64,000 nt of DNA, taken from contig PEAD01000012.1 in NCBI GenBank assembly GCA_002753335.1, positions 1-64,000 on the forward strand. The letters are read 5' to 3'. Positions 54,986 through 62,582 of this stretch are shown here, one piece after another. Origin of the DNA: Nitrospirae bacterium MYbin3. GTDB taxonomy: Bacteria; Nitrospirota; Thermodesulfovibrionia; Thermodesulfovibrionales; Dissulfurispiraceae. Position numbers and translations under genes: made by a program. Within the stretch, counting starts at the first letter, position 1. Each line of letters begins with the position of its first letter. The notes under the pieces are model-generated. The model was not told where the DNA came from, did no database searches, and saw only the letters and a list, made by a program, of their open reading frames with translations.

Positions 54986-55127
54986 CTTTCTTAACCTTGG
55001 CTTTTTGCCTTGCCTGCACAAGTTTTTTAATGTCATCCTGAGTCAGTTTTTTTGTTTTGGCTCTTTCTGCTTCCTCGTCTTCTTTTATCTCAGCAAGCAG
55101 TTTTTTTAGGTCCAGTCTCTCGTTCAT
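54978..55127 (-). CDS. Uncharacterised 49-residue charged helical protein, coupled on both sides
   Basis: Reads MNERLDLKKLLAEIKEDEEA, then a Lys/Glu-rich helix and KKLTQDDIKKLVQARQKA. The ATG at 55127 overlaps the stop of the receiver gene (ATGA), GGGAGG is placed seven bases upstream, and its stop overlaps the start of the PilB-type ATPase by eight bases. The spacing and the ribosome site argue that it is translated. No family recognised; it may be a small adaptor between receiver and ATPase, or may keep ribosomes moving through the junction. Confidence 0.68.
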   Translation of the reverse strand: MNERLDLKKLLAEIKEDEEAERAKTKKLTQDDIKKLVQARQKAKVKKDA

Positions 55128-55519
55128 TGCAAGCCTCCCAGGCAACCCAGCCAGGATTCTTCTATGAGTTTCTTCATCTCTGCTAGAGGTGTATCTTTTC
55201 TTATGTAATTGGATGCACCGTCCTCAAGGCATTTTTCGACTATGCTGAGATCGGAGACGGATGTGAGCATAATAACAAGCGCATCAGGAAATTCAGCTAC
55301 TATCTCCTTAAGCGCTTCTGTCCCTGTCTTCAACGGCATATTTATATCCATTAGAAGCATGTCTGGTTTTTCTTTTCCAAACAACTCGATAGCTTCAATT
55401 CCATTTTTAGCCTCACCTACAACAGTGTAATTCATCATGGTGAGGGCTTTTTTCAAAAGCAGTCTTATGTGAGGCTCGTCATCAGCAAGGAGAACCCTTG
55501 GAATCCGTATTTCTGTCAT
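55124..55519 (-). CDS. Single-domain response regulator (CheY-like)
   Basis: A 131-residue receiver: LLADDEPHIR (acidic pair DD), phospho-acceptor D58 (MLLMDINMPLKTG), Thr in MLTSVSD and lysine in YIRKDT; the usual KP is KD here. ATG 55519 is chosen since AGGAGGT sits eight bases before it; a longer in-frame start is not family sequence. Its start overlaps the kinase stop by four bases, so the soluble kinase is the likely phosphodonor. Confidence 0.9.
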   Translation of the reverse strand: MTEIRIPRVLLADDEPHIRLLLKKALTMMNYTVVGEAKNGIEAIELFGKEKPDMLLMDINMPLKTGTEALKEIVAEFPDALVIMLTSVSDLSIVEKCLEDGASNYIRKDTPLAEMKKLIEESWLGCLGGLQ

Positions 55520-56397
55520 TTTAGACCTCCTGTTGGTAGTGAGAAGCAGAATCGTGCACCTTTGCTGGCATTGCTTTCCACCCATATTCTTCCTTCATGA
55601 GCATCTATTATCTTTTTGACTATTGAAAGTCCGAGTCCAGTGCTTTTTTCTCCGCCTGTGGGCCGAGCGCTTAACTTCTGAAACTCACCGAACAGTTTGC
55701 CTTTGTCATCATCAGAAAGCCCCGGCCCTTGATCAGAAACAGATGCTATGGATTCGCCTTTTTCTGAATCATATAAAGCCTCGACCCTGACAGTTGATCC
55801 TGCGGGCGAAAATTTAATGGCATTCCCTATAAGGTTGTCAACCACCTGATTGATACGGCTTTCGTCAAAGGCCAAGTCAGGCAGATTGGGGATGGATGCA
55901 TCTATGACGATATTTTTCTTGCCTGCGGTCATAGAACATATTTTTATGCGCTCCTCAATAACTTTTTTCAGTGAGCCGATTTTCTTTTTCAGGTCGAGCT
56001 TGCCGCTCTCTATGACAGAAACATCGAGAAGTTCATTTACAAGCGAGAGCATCTGGTCGCTTGTTGAATTTATCATTGCGATTATTTCCTTCTGGTCATC
56101 AGTCAGATTTTCGTTATCCATAATCAGCACTTCACTCAACCCGCGTATCGCCGAAAGCGGGTTTCTCAGGTCGTGGGCTGCAATGCCGAGAAATTTGTTT
56201 TTCAACTGGTTGAGCTCCGCAAGCTGTCTTTCAGCTACCGAGTAGCTAAGGACAAGAGTTCTCAGGAGCTTCTTTTTAATTTCCTCGTCCTGTTCCTTTG
56301 CCCTGCGCTCCATTACCTCTCTTATAAGCAGAGTTGTACCTGATGTCCGTGCATTATCTTCTATAATTGAGCGCAGCAGTAGTTGGTCAGTTCCCAT
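55516..56397 (-). CDS. Soluble histidine kinase
   Basis: A 293-residue kinase without membrane helices: a short N-terminal helix region, HisKA with LGIAAHDLRNPLSAI (H75), and HATPase (IGNAIKFSPAG, SDQGPGLS, STGLGLSIVKKI). It has no sensory domain of its own. The start overlaps the stop of the upstream diiron-type MBL protein by 11 bases and its stop overlaps the receiver start, so MBL, kinase and receiver form one coupled chain; the MBL protein may provide the sensing. Confidence 0.92.
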   Translation of the reverse strand: MGTDQLLLRSIIEDNARTSGTTLLIREVMERRAKEQDEEIKKKLLRTLVLSYSVAERQLAELNQLKNKFLGIAAHDLRNPLSAIRGLSEVLIMDNENLTDDQKEIIAMINSTSDQMLSLVNELLDVSVIESGKLDLKKKIGSLKKVIEERIKICSMTAGKKNIVIDASIPNLPDLAFDESRINQVVDNLIGNAIKFSPAGSTVRVEALYDSEKGESIASVSDQGPGLSDDDKGKLFGEFQKLSARPTGGEKSTGLGLSIVKKIIDAHEGRIWVESNASKGARFCFSLPTGGLK

Positions 56398-57271
56398 TTT
56401 CTACCGCCATCTTTTTCAGACATGTCAAATCGCCGAGTTCACAGACTTTTATGTCTTCGATAATACTGTCAATGCCAACCGCTTCAAGATTTAAAAGCTT
56501 TTCGCAGATCAAAAGTATGTCCTCTTTTCTGCTTATGATGCTGCCGTGCTGGGGAGCGACAAGAGTGAACTTGTTTTCAGCTATCCGCTCTATGGCGTAT
56601 CTAAGTATCAACCCTGATGGCATCAGTTTTTGGTGAAAGTTGAGGATATCGTGAATAGGGCAGTCACTTTTTCCCTTGCTGCAGGTTTTATAATCGGTGC
56701 AGGTGCGGCAATCCTCTTCCAGCTTAAGAAACAGCTCCCACTGCCTGCTGTAACTGCCGAACAGATCGCTGCTGAAAAGGACTCCGGTTTGTTCATCAAG
56801 TGTGACAAAGCTTCCTGTGGAATGTGCGTAAGGTGTTTTTATAAAACGCAAAGTTCTTCCTGAGGAGAATTTGTATGAGTATCCCATCTCATCTATGGAC
56901 ATCATATCTGAGGTGACATAGTAATGTCTGATAAAAACATTGTTCGTTTTTTCTGAAATAATTTTTAGCTCTTTGGAACCTATGATGTCTTCAAAATTAG
57001 ATAAACTGCCGCATAGGTCAGGATCATAGTGCTGATATATGAGGGCCTTGATAGAATCCGGATTAAGGCCTGTCTGGAGTATTTTCATCATCACGGTCGG
57101 AAAGTCTGGGCGGCTTCCGCCGTCTATCACCATCGCCTCATCGCCGTCCACTATCAGGTACGGATTGCAGTGCAGGCCGGATTCTTTATCAAAAAAGCCG
57201 ACCCAATAAACGCCTTCCGCAATCTTAACAGGACGGTTGTAATCCAGATTTAAATTTGCGATATCGTTCAT
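56387..57271 (-). CDS. Oxygen-binding-diiron-protein-like metallo-beta-lactamase-fold protein
   Basis: A 294-residue MBL-fold protein related to flavodiiron oxygen reductases but lacking the flavodoxin domain. Iron-ligand candidates: YQHYDPDLCGSL (where flavodiiron proteins have HxExDHxG; H-x-D-P-D is the form in ODP sensor proteins), TPYAHSTGSFV, FSSDLFGSY and VAPQHGSII. A cysteine-rich insert CRTCTDYKTCSKGKSDC (about 190-206) could bind another metal. ODP from Treponema is an oxygen/iron sensor for chemotaxis; coupling to a sensorless kinase here supports a sensor role. Oxygen reduction remains an alternative. Confidence 0.85.
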   Translation of the reverse strand: MNDIANLNLDYNRPVKIAEGVYWVGFFDKESGLHCNPYLIVDGDEAMVIDGGSRPDFPTVMMKILQTGLNPDSIKALIYQHYDPDLCGSLSNFEDIIGSKELKIISEKTNNVFIRHYYVTSDMMSIDEMGYSYKFSSGRTLRFIKTPYAHSTGSFVTLDEQTGVLFSSDLFGSYSRQWELFLKLEEDCRTCTDYKTCSKGKSDCPIHDILNFHQKLMPSGLILRYAIERIAENKFTLVAPQHGSIISRKEDILLICEKLLNLEAVGIDSIIEDIKVCELGDLTCLKKMAVENGN

Positions 57272-57404
57272 AGATTTGCGCCACCTTTTTATTAAGAATT
57301 TAAACTGCTATTCTGATAATATTATCAGGCAATGCTCATATAGTCAATTGTTTTTAATTGTTTTTTTCTGCAGGTAATTTTGAACGAATAAAGAAAAACT
57401 ATTA

Positions 57405-57413
57405 TGATATAAT
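57405..57413 (+). promoter_or_regulatory. Extended -10 promoter element for the CheY-FlaG pair
   Basis: TGATATAAT (TGnTATAAT) 41 bases before the receiver start; the -35 region is A/T-rich without a clear hexamer. Confidence 0.5.
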
Positions 57414-57454
57414 TAGAGCTATAGTTGATTGCGTATAAACGGGGGAGTTTTAAA

Positions 57455-57850
57455 ATGGGGAAAATTAAAATATTGGTAGTTGATGATGAAAGCACAATAC
57501 GCGAAATTATTAAAGATATGATAACCTCTAATTTGCGTAAGTCATTGCCCGAGATTACCGTTGAAAGCGCAAGCACCGGAGCAGAAGCGATCAAGGATTT
57601 GAAGAATAACAAATACGACCTTCTTTTATGCGATTGGCAACTTTCGGATATGACAGGAGATAAGGTAATAGAGTGCTTGAAGGCTTCGACAGAATTGAAT
57701 CAGACCCCATTTATAATGATCACCGCTTACACCGATAAAGAAATTATCGCCAAGTCGTTAAAGCTCGGGGCGGCAGGATTTATAGTAAAGCCTTTTAATG
57801 CCAAGACTTTAACGGATAAAATAACTCATGCCCTGAAGGCGAGGGCATAA
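57455..57850 (+). CDS. Single-domain response regulator (CheY-like)
   Basis: A 131-residue receiver with DDE at 10-12, phospho-acceptor D60 (LLLCDWQLSDMTG), Thr in MITAYT and lysine in FIVKPF. ATG 57455 is fixed by GGGGGAG upstream. Sequence is closest within the window to the 52901 receiver. Followed after 47 bases by a FlaG-like gene, suggesting a flagellar or chemotaxis context. Confidence 0.92.
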   Translation: MGKIKILVVDDESTIREIIKDMITSNLRKSLPEITVESASTGAEAIKDLKNNKYDLLLCDWQLSDMTGDKVIECLKASTELNQTPFIMITAYTDKEIIAKSLKLGAAGFIVKPFNAKTLTDKITHALKARA

Positions 57851-57897
57851 ATTCCACCCTAATGTTGGTGGGAACTTTTATATAACAGGAGGATATT

Positions 57898-58287
57898 ATG
57901 TCAGACTTTACCATCAACTCAGGCGCCGCGTTGCCCGGCAATGTTTATACACCACAAAACGACCCCACAAAGGCGGTTAATCGGCCTGCTGTTGCTCAGA
58001 ACACCGGTGTTGTTGCAAAAGATATCGGGACGGTTGTCCTTTCTGTTGAAAAGAGCGAGGCAAAGGCTAAAGAAAAAGAAACTCAGGCCCAGACTCAGGA
58101 AAAGCAGGACTCAATAGAAACAACAAAAAGAGTTCATTTTTCTTATGACCAAGAAAGCGGTGAATCGATCGTCAAGTTTATCGATGATAATGGCAAGATT
58201 GTTCTTCAGGTGCCGTCCGAAGAATACCTTAGGATACGAAGCATGATGAGCAAAGACGCTGAACCGCTTATCAGTAAAAAAGCTTAG
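57898..58287 (+). CDS. flaG: FlaG-family flagellar protein
   Basis: A 129-residue protein whose C-terminal half fits FlaG: VHFSYDQESGESIVKFID, then KIVLQVPSEEYLRI. The N-terminal half is Ala/Gln/Lys-rich and poorly conserved, as usual. FlaG influences filament length in several bacteria. No flagellin or fliD is in the window. AGGAGGA precedes the ATG. Confidence 0.82.
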   Translation: MSDFTINSGAALPGNVYTPQNDPTKAVNRPAVAQNTGVVAKDIGTVVLSVEKSEAKAKEKETQAQTQEKQDSIETTKRVHFSYDQESGESIVKFIDDNGKIVLQVPSEEYLRIRSMMSKDAEPLISKKA

Positions 58288-58346
58288 AAGCTAATATAAG
58301 TCAACTGATTAAGAGAAGCAGGCATCCGATATGCCGGAAGCAAAGC

Positions 58347-60146
58347 TCAAGCACATGTCCTGTTTCTCCCTTTTTCTTTGGCACGGTATAGTAAGTTATC
58401 AGCATTTTTTACGAGGTCATCAGCGGACTTTAACCCTTCATAAACAGAAGTGACGCCAAGGCTTATAGTAACCCTGCCGTCAGGCTGAGTCTTGCCTCCC
58501 GCAAATTCTGTTGACTCTATCTCTTTTCTCAGCCTCTCAGCTATAGTAAAGGCCATTTCTTTTCCTGTCTCCGGCAATATTACGACAAACTCTTCTCCTC
58601 CGTAGCGGGAAACTATATCGGAGCTTCTAAATATCTTTTTCGCGATCATCGAAAAGTCTTTGAGCAGTTTGTCGCCTTCAGGATGGCCATTTGTATCGTT
58701 ATATTTTTTGAAATAATCTATATCCATCATCACAAGAGAAAGCTCTCTTTTGTATCTGCAAGCCCTTTCAAATTCCTCATTCAGGCGTTCTGTGAAATAC
58801 CTGCGGTTAAAAAGCGATGTCAAGCCGTCCGTAATCGCAAGAATTTTTGTCTCTTCAAACAGCATCGCGTTTTCTAATGCTATTCCAACTTGGCTTGCTG
58901 TGGCGATCAAAAGTTCATATGATGCTTCATCGAAGGTTTCACCGCCCACCCGATAAGCATTCAACAATCCGATCACCTGCCCCCTTCCCTTAAATGGCGC
59001 ACAGATAAGGGAGCTTATGTCATCGTCAAGACCTTCGGTCGGGATAAAGCTTGGGTGGGCAGAAAGATCATTCAGCATTTCGGCAATGCCGATTACAGCA
59101 ATAATCCCGTAAACACCTTCGCCCAGTCTAAAGCGCGCTTCCTGAGCCTTATCCGCTCCTGCTACAATCTTCAGCTCTTTGCTTTGGGCATCTACAAGCA
59201 TCACGCTCAACCTATGGAGCTTAAGCGCTTGGCTCACGCTCTCCACAACCTGATTTAAGAGCTTCTCCATTTCAAAGGTTGCGGAGAGATTTTTGCTTAT
59301 GTTGTAAAGTGCATAAAGCTGGAGTATGTTTTGGTCCAGCCGGCGGTTTGCTTTCTCCAAACTTGCTGAATATTCTTTTACCTCATCTATTTTTTCTTTC
59401 AGGGACTGCGCCATAGTGTTAAATTGGGTTCCCAATAAACCGATTTCGTCATCGTTCTGAACATTGACCCTGTGTTCAAGGTTTCCCTGGCTTATAAGAT
59501 TTGCGGAGCTTGTGAGTTCTAACAGGGGCAAAGCTATTTTCCGTTTGAACATGAAACCAACAAAAAAACTTCCGAATAGGACTATGACTACTATTGCCAT
59601 AAAAATACCGAAGAGTCTTCTGCTTATTGCGTCGGTCTTTTTATTATGTTTATCCATCTCTGACCATATCAGGTTGTGCAGCTTTTCGATTTTTATTGCA
59701 AGATCGCTTCCAAATGCATCCATCTCTTTCATAAGGGCCGATGACTTTCTATTGCTTGTAGGATTGTTTGTTGAAAGAAGCACGAGTGCCTTCTGCTGCA
59801 GCTCAATAAATCCTTTTTCTATTTCTTGCGCCTGCGTTTTTTCATCATCTGCTTTGTTTGCAACAGCCTTCATTTTTTCGAGCAGGGCAGCGGTCTCTGT
59901 AATCAGCTTGGCAAAATTTCTTCTCTCTTCAATGTCTCCTGTTATAAGGTAATCATTAGGGGGCATCAATGTTTTATGAATCAATGACTGGAGGTCGCCG
60001 ACAAGCTCAATTTTATGGGCAAGTTCGATGCTTTTGTTGTTAATGGCCTGATAGGAACTCAGACTTATGTAGCTGAAAACTGCAAATAAAACAAACAATG
60101 CAAAACCGATCCCATGAAAACCTAAAAGCCTCTTTGTTATTCCCAT
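58347..60146 (-). CDS. Membrane diguanylate cyclase: sensor-HAMP-GAF-GGDEF
   Basis: A 599-residue c-di-GMP synthase. Two helices (about 12-32 and 180-202) flank a helical periplasmic sensor. HAMP (about 203-255, ISQGNLEHRVNVQNDDEIG), a coiled-coil linker, GAF (about 285-425), and GGDEF with FNRRYFTERL, DIDYFKKYND, active GGEEF and an inhibitory RxxD (in RSSDIVSRYGGEEF). Convergent with flaG (59-base gap). Monocistronic. Confidence 0.93.
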   Translation of the reverse strand: MGITKRLLGFHGIGFALFVLFAVFSYISLSSYQAINNKSIELAHKIELVGDLQSLIHKTLMPPNDYLITGDIEERRNFAKLITETAALLEKMKAVANKADDEKTQAQEIEKGFIELQQKALVLLSTNNPTSNRKSSALMKEMDAFGSDLAIKIEKLHNLIWSEMDKHNKKTDAISRRLFGIFMAIVVIVLFGSFFVGFMFKRKIALPLLELTSSANLISQGNLEHRVNVQNDDEIGLLGTQFNTMAQSLKEKIDEVKEYSASLEKANRRLDQNILQLYALYNISKNLSATFEMEKLLNQVVESVSQALKLHRLSVMLVDAQSKELKIVAGADKAQEARFRLGEGVYGIIAVIGIAEMLNDLSAHPSFIPTEGLDDDISSLICAPFKGRGQVIGLLNAYRVGGETFDEASYELLIATASQVGIALENAMLFEETKILAITDGLTSLFNRRYFTERLNEEFERACRYKRELSLVMMDIDYFKKYNDTNGHPEGDKLLKDFSMIAKKIFRSSDIVSRYGGEEFVVILPETGKEMAFTIAERLRKEIESTEFAGGKTQPDGRVTISLGVTSVYEGLKSADDLVKNADNLLYRAKEKGRNRTCA

Positions 60147-60241
60147 TTTTGATTTATCCCCTGCGCACTATTATTTTGATGAAATTGCCTTAATTATACT
60201 AAATTCAATCAGGAGGTGCCTGAAAGAGCAAGTCTTTGCGG

Positions 60242-60811
60242 TTACTCCCTCGGCTTTGCAAGAACCTCTAATACTCTCAAATCAAGCGTGCGCTTTGAAG
60301 CGGCCGATTTTATTATGAGCACAGTGTCTGCTCCGCGGGCTGTTCCTGCCACCGCAATAACCTCTTCGCATTCCGGAATGAGTCCTGCGTCTGCAGCCAT
60401 AAGAACTATCTCGACAGCTACTTTTGTTCCCTGACCGAATATCCTGAGCGTATTTGCAAAAATAAGTGTTGGATAGAGCCCCTGGAATTTTGCTGCAAAG
60501 GCTGTTTCTATGCTGTGCGTCACCATAGTGCCTGTGTGGATCTTTGCTCCTGCTGATTCGATCGCTTTTTTCCTGTCTTCGGCAAGCTCGATTACATTTG
60601 GACCTTTGAAGTTCGCGCAGTGTGTTACGGCTACAATGTTAGCGCCGGTTGTTTTGAGCTTCTCTGCAAAGAGAAGCGCGGTGTCTCCTTCGGTTGTTGC
60701 AACAACAAGATGTTTGAATCCCCGCTCGCGTATAGCCTTATCAACTATTGCAAGACATGTTTCTGTGTTAGCCTTTCCTGATTTCTCAAAGTATGCTGCG
60801 GTTGATTCCAT
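60242..60811 (-). CDS. Stand-alone pyruvate kinase alpha/beta (C-terminal) domain-like protein
   Basis: A 189-residue protein resembling the isolated C-terminal allosteric domain of pyruvate kinase: ETCLAIVDKAIRERGFKHLVVATTEGDTA, then VTHCANFKGPN, and AVAGTARGADTVLII. Such free-standing domains are widespread in anaerobes and of unknown function; no catalytic barrel is present. ATG 60811 is chosen since GGGGGAG precedes it; a longer in-frame start would enter bioF. It begins 14 bases after the bioF stop, so the two are co-transcribed. Confidence 0.82.
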   Translation of the reverse strand: MESTAAYFEKSGKANTETCLAIVDKAIRERGFKHLVVATTEGDTALLFAEKLKTTGANIVAVTHCANFKGPNVIELAEDRKKAIESAGAKIHTGTMVTHSIETAFAAKFQGLYPTLIFANTLRIFGQGTKVAVEIVLMAADAGLIPECEEVIAVAGTARGADTVLIIKSAASKRTLDLRVLEVLAKPRE

Positions 60812-60824
60812 AAACTCCCCCTGA

Positions 60825-61970
60825 TTACCATTCTTTAAGGATAGATAAAAGTCTCTCGATGTCTTCATCATTGTGCGACGCGCTCACCGACAGCCTGATT
60901 CTTGGCGTGTGTACAGTGGGCGGCCTTATGGCAGGCGCGTATATGCCTTTGTCCGAAAGGTGCTGAGCAAGGCTGAGCGAATTTTCGATCGAACCTGTGT
61001 TTAAAGGTATAATCGGTGTTTCGCTTTTCATCGTGTCAAAACCGAGCTTTTGCAGCCCATCAAAAAGTCGTGCCCTGTTTGTCCAGAGCTTTTCTATAAG
61101 GCGTTTATCCATGCGGATGAGTTTAATAGCCGCAAGAGATGCAGCCGCCACAGAGGCCGGAAGCGCGGTTGAGAATATGAATCCCCGTCCTGAATTTATA
61201 AGCCAGTCTATGACCGCTTTTTCTCCAGCGATAAAGGCGCCGAAGGAGCCGAGCGCTTTAGAAAACGTGCCCATCTGGATTATTGAGGAATCGGGCTCTA
61301 TGCCAAAATGTTTTAATGCCCCGCAGCCTTCCCCCAGCACACCCGTTCCATGCGCATCGTCAAGGTAAAGAAGCGCGTCGTGGTTCTTGCAGATTCGGTG
61401 CAGCGCTGCAACAGGAGCGATGTCGCCGTCCATGCTGAACACCGATTCGGTGACAATAATTTTTTTGCCTTCGTGTTGATCCATCAGTTCGTTTAGATGT
61501 TCGATGTCGGCATGTCTGTATATAACCTTCTTTGCACTGCTGAGTCTGCATCCGTCAATGATGCTCGCGTGGTTAAGTTCATCGCTGAATATCGTGCAGT
61601 TCTCGTCAGCAATTGCGGGTATTGCGGTTATGTTTGCGGAGTAGCCTGAATTGAGCACCAGAGCGGCTTCGGATGATTTGAACTCCGCGATTGAGTGTTC
61701 AAGCTCTTTGTGGATTTCTGTTCCTCCGGCAAGCAGACGTGATGAGCCTCCACCCGCACCGTAGGCATCGATGGCTTTTTTTGCGGCTTCGACAAGCTCT
61801 GTGCTGCCTGCAAGGCCCAGATAGTCGTTGGATGCAAAGCTGATGTATTCAACTCCACCAATCAAAATTTTTGACGCGTCCCTGCTTCCTGACAATGATC
61901 CTCTGTCTTTAATTTTGCGCAAAAGATTTTTTTGCCGGAGCTCTTCCAAATTTTTATCGAACAGTCTCAT
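60825..61970 (-). CDS. bioF: 8-amino-7-oxononanoate synthase
   Basis: PLP enzyme (381 aa) that condenses pimeloyl-ACP/CoA with L-alanine in biotin synthesis. Alpha-oxoamine synthase motifs: SNDYLGLAG, GSSRLLAGG, DDAHGTGVLG, and the Schiff-base lysine in GTFSKALGSFGAF. The related enzyme Kbl (glycine C-acetyltransferase) shares these motifs; length and the start FDKNLEELRQKNLLR favour BioF. No other bio genes are in the window. Divergent from mraZ. Confidence 0.88.
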   Translation of the reverse strand: MRLFDKNLEELRQKNLLRKIKDRGSLSGSRDASKILIGGVEYISFASNDYLGLAGSTELVEAAKKAIDAYGAGGGSSRLLAGGTEIHKELEHSIAEFKSSEAALVLNSGYSANITAIPAIADENCTIFSDELNHASIIDGCRLSSAKKVIYRHADIEHLNELMDQHEGKKIIVTESVFSMDGDIAPVAALHRICKNHDALLYLDDAHGTGVLGEGCGALKHFGIEPDSSIIQMGTFSKALGSFGAFIAGEKAVIDWLINSGRGFIFSTALPASVAAASLAAIKLIRMDKRLIEKLWTNRARLFDGLQKLGFDTMKSETPIIPLNTGSIENSLSLAQHLSDKGIYAPAIRPPTVHTPRIRLSVSASHNDEDIERLLSILKEW

Positions 61971-62057
61971 TGGTTCGAGATAGACCCTATATATTGTGGT
62001 CGTTTAGAGGCTGAGACCACAAAATACATAACTGAATATAAAAATGTGTTTTTTCTA

Positions 62058-62087
62058 TTGACATACAATGTGTGTTGGCCATATTCT
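62058..62087 (+). promoter_or_regulatory. Promoter of the mraZ division cluster
   Basis: TTGACA (62058-62063), 18-base spacer, TATTCT (62082-62087), 40 bases before mraZ. Confidence 0.7.
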
Positions 62088-62093
62088 ATCCTT

Positions 62094-62117
62094 GTGGTAA
62101 AAAGTGGTGAAAAGTGG
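62094..62117 (+). promoter_or_regulatory. Three GTGG repeats at 10-base spacing: MraZ operator
   Basis: GTGG occurs at 62094, 62104 and 62114, each followed by T and a purine-rich spacer, just downstream of the -10. MraZ proteins bind such helically phased GTGG-type direct repeats upstream of their own gene, so autoregulation is expected. Confidence 0.8.
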
Positions 62118-62126
62118 TAAATAGAT

Positions 62127-62582
62127 ATGGCGACATTTAAAGGAACATATTATTACTCCCTGGACCCGAAAGGCAGAATCATGATCCCTGCTCCTTTGCG
62201 CGAAGTATTTTTCACCAAGTACAACAATTCCAAACTATATATCACGAATGCTCCGTTTGACAAGTGTCTGCATGCATATCCTGTTGGTGAATGGGACCTG
62301 CTTGAGGAAAAGCTGAGGGCTGCGCCGAAGTCTGATGAGGCGGTCCAGTTTTTCATGAGGCGTGTAATTGCTGCAGCGGTGGAGTGCGAACTTGATAAGC
62401 AGGGCAGGATAATGATCCCTTATGAACTTCGCGAAAACGCTATCAGCAGCAGCGAAATAGTGATAGCCGGGCTTGTGGACAGGCTTGAAATATGGGACAA
62501 GGCAAGATGGAAAGAGACTATCGATCCTGCAAGAGTTGACAGGAAGATTTTGGAGCCGAGGCTCGCGTCTTTCGGCATATGA
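62127..62582 (+). CDS. mraZ: Transcriptional regulator MraZ
   Basis: A 151-residue double AbrB-like (SpoVT) protein, first gene of the division and cell wall cluster. Both half-motifs are present: YYSLDPKGRIMIPAPLRE and ELDKQGRIMIPYELRE. It lacks an obvious ribosome site. Overlaps rsmH by four bases (ATGA). Confidence 0.96.
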   Translation: MATFKGTYYYSLDPKGRIMIPAPLREVFFTKYNNSKLYITNAPFDKCLHAYPVGEWDLLEEKLRAAPKSDEAVQFFMRRVIAAAVECELDKQGRIMIPYELRENAISSSEIVIAGLVDRLEIWDKARWKETIDPARVDRKILEPRLASFGI

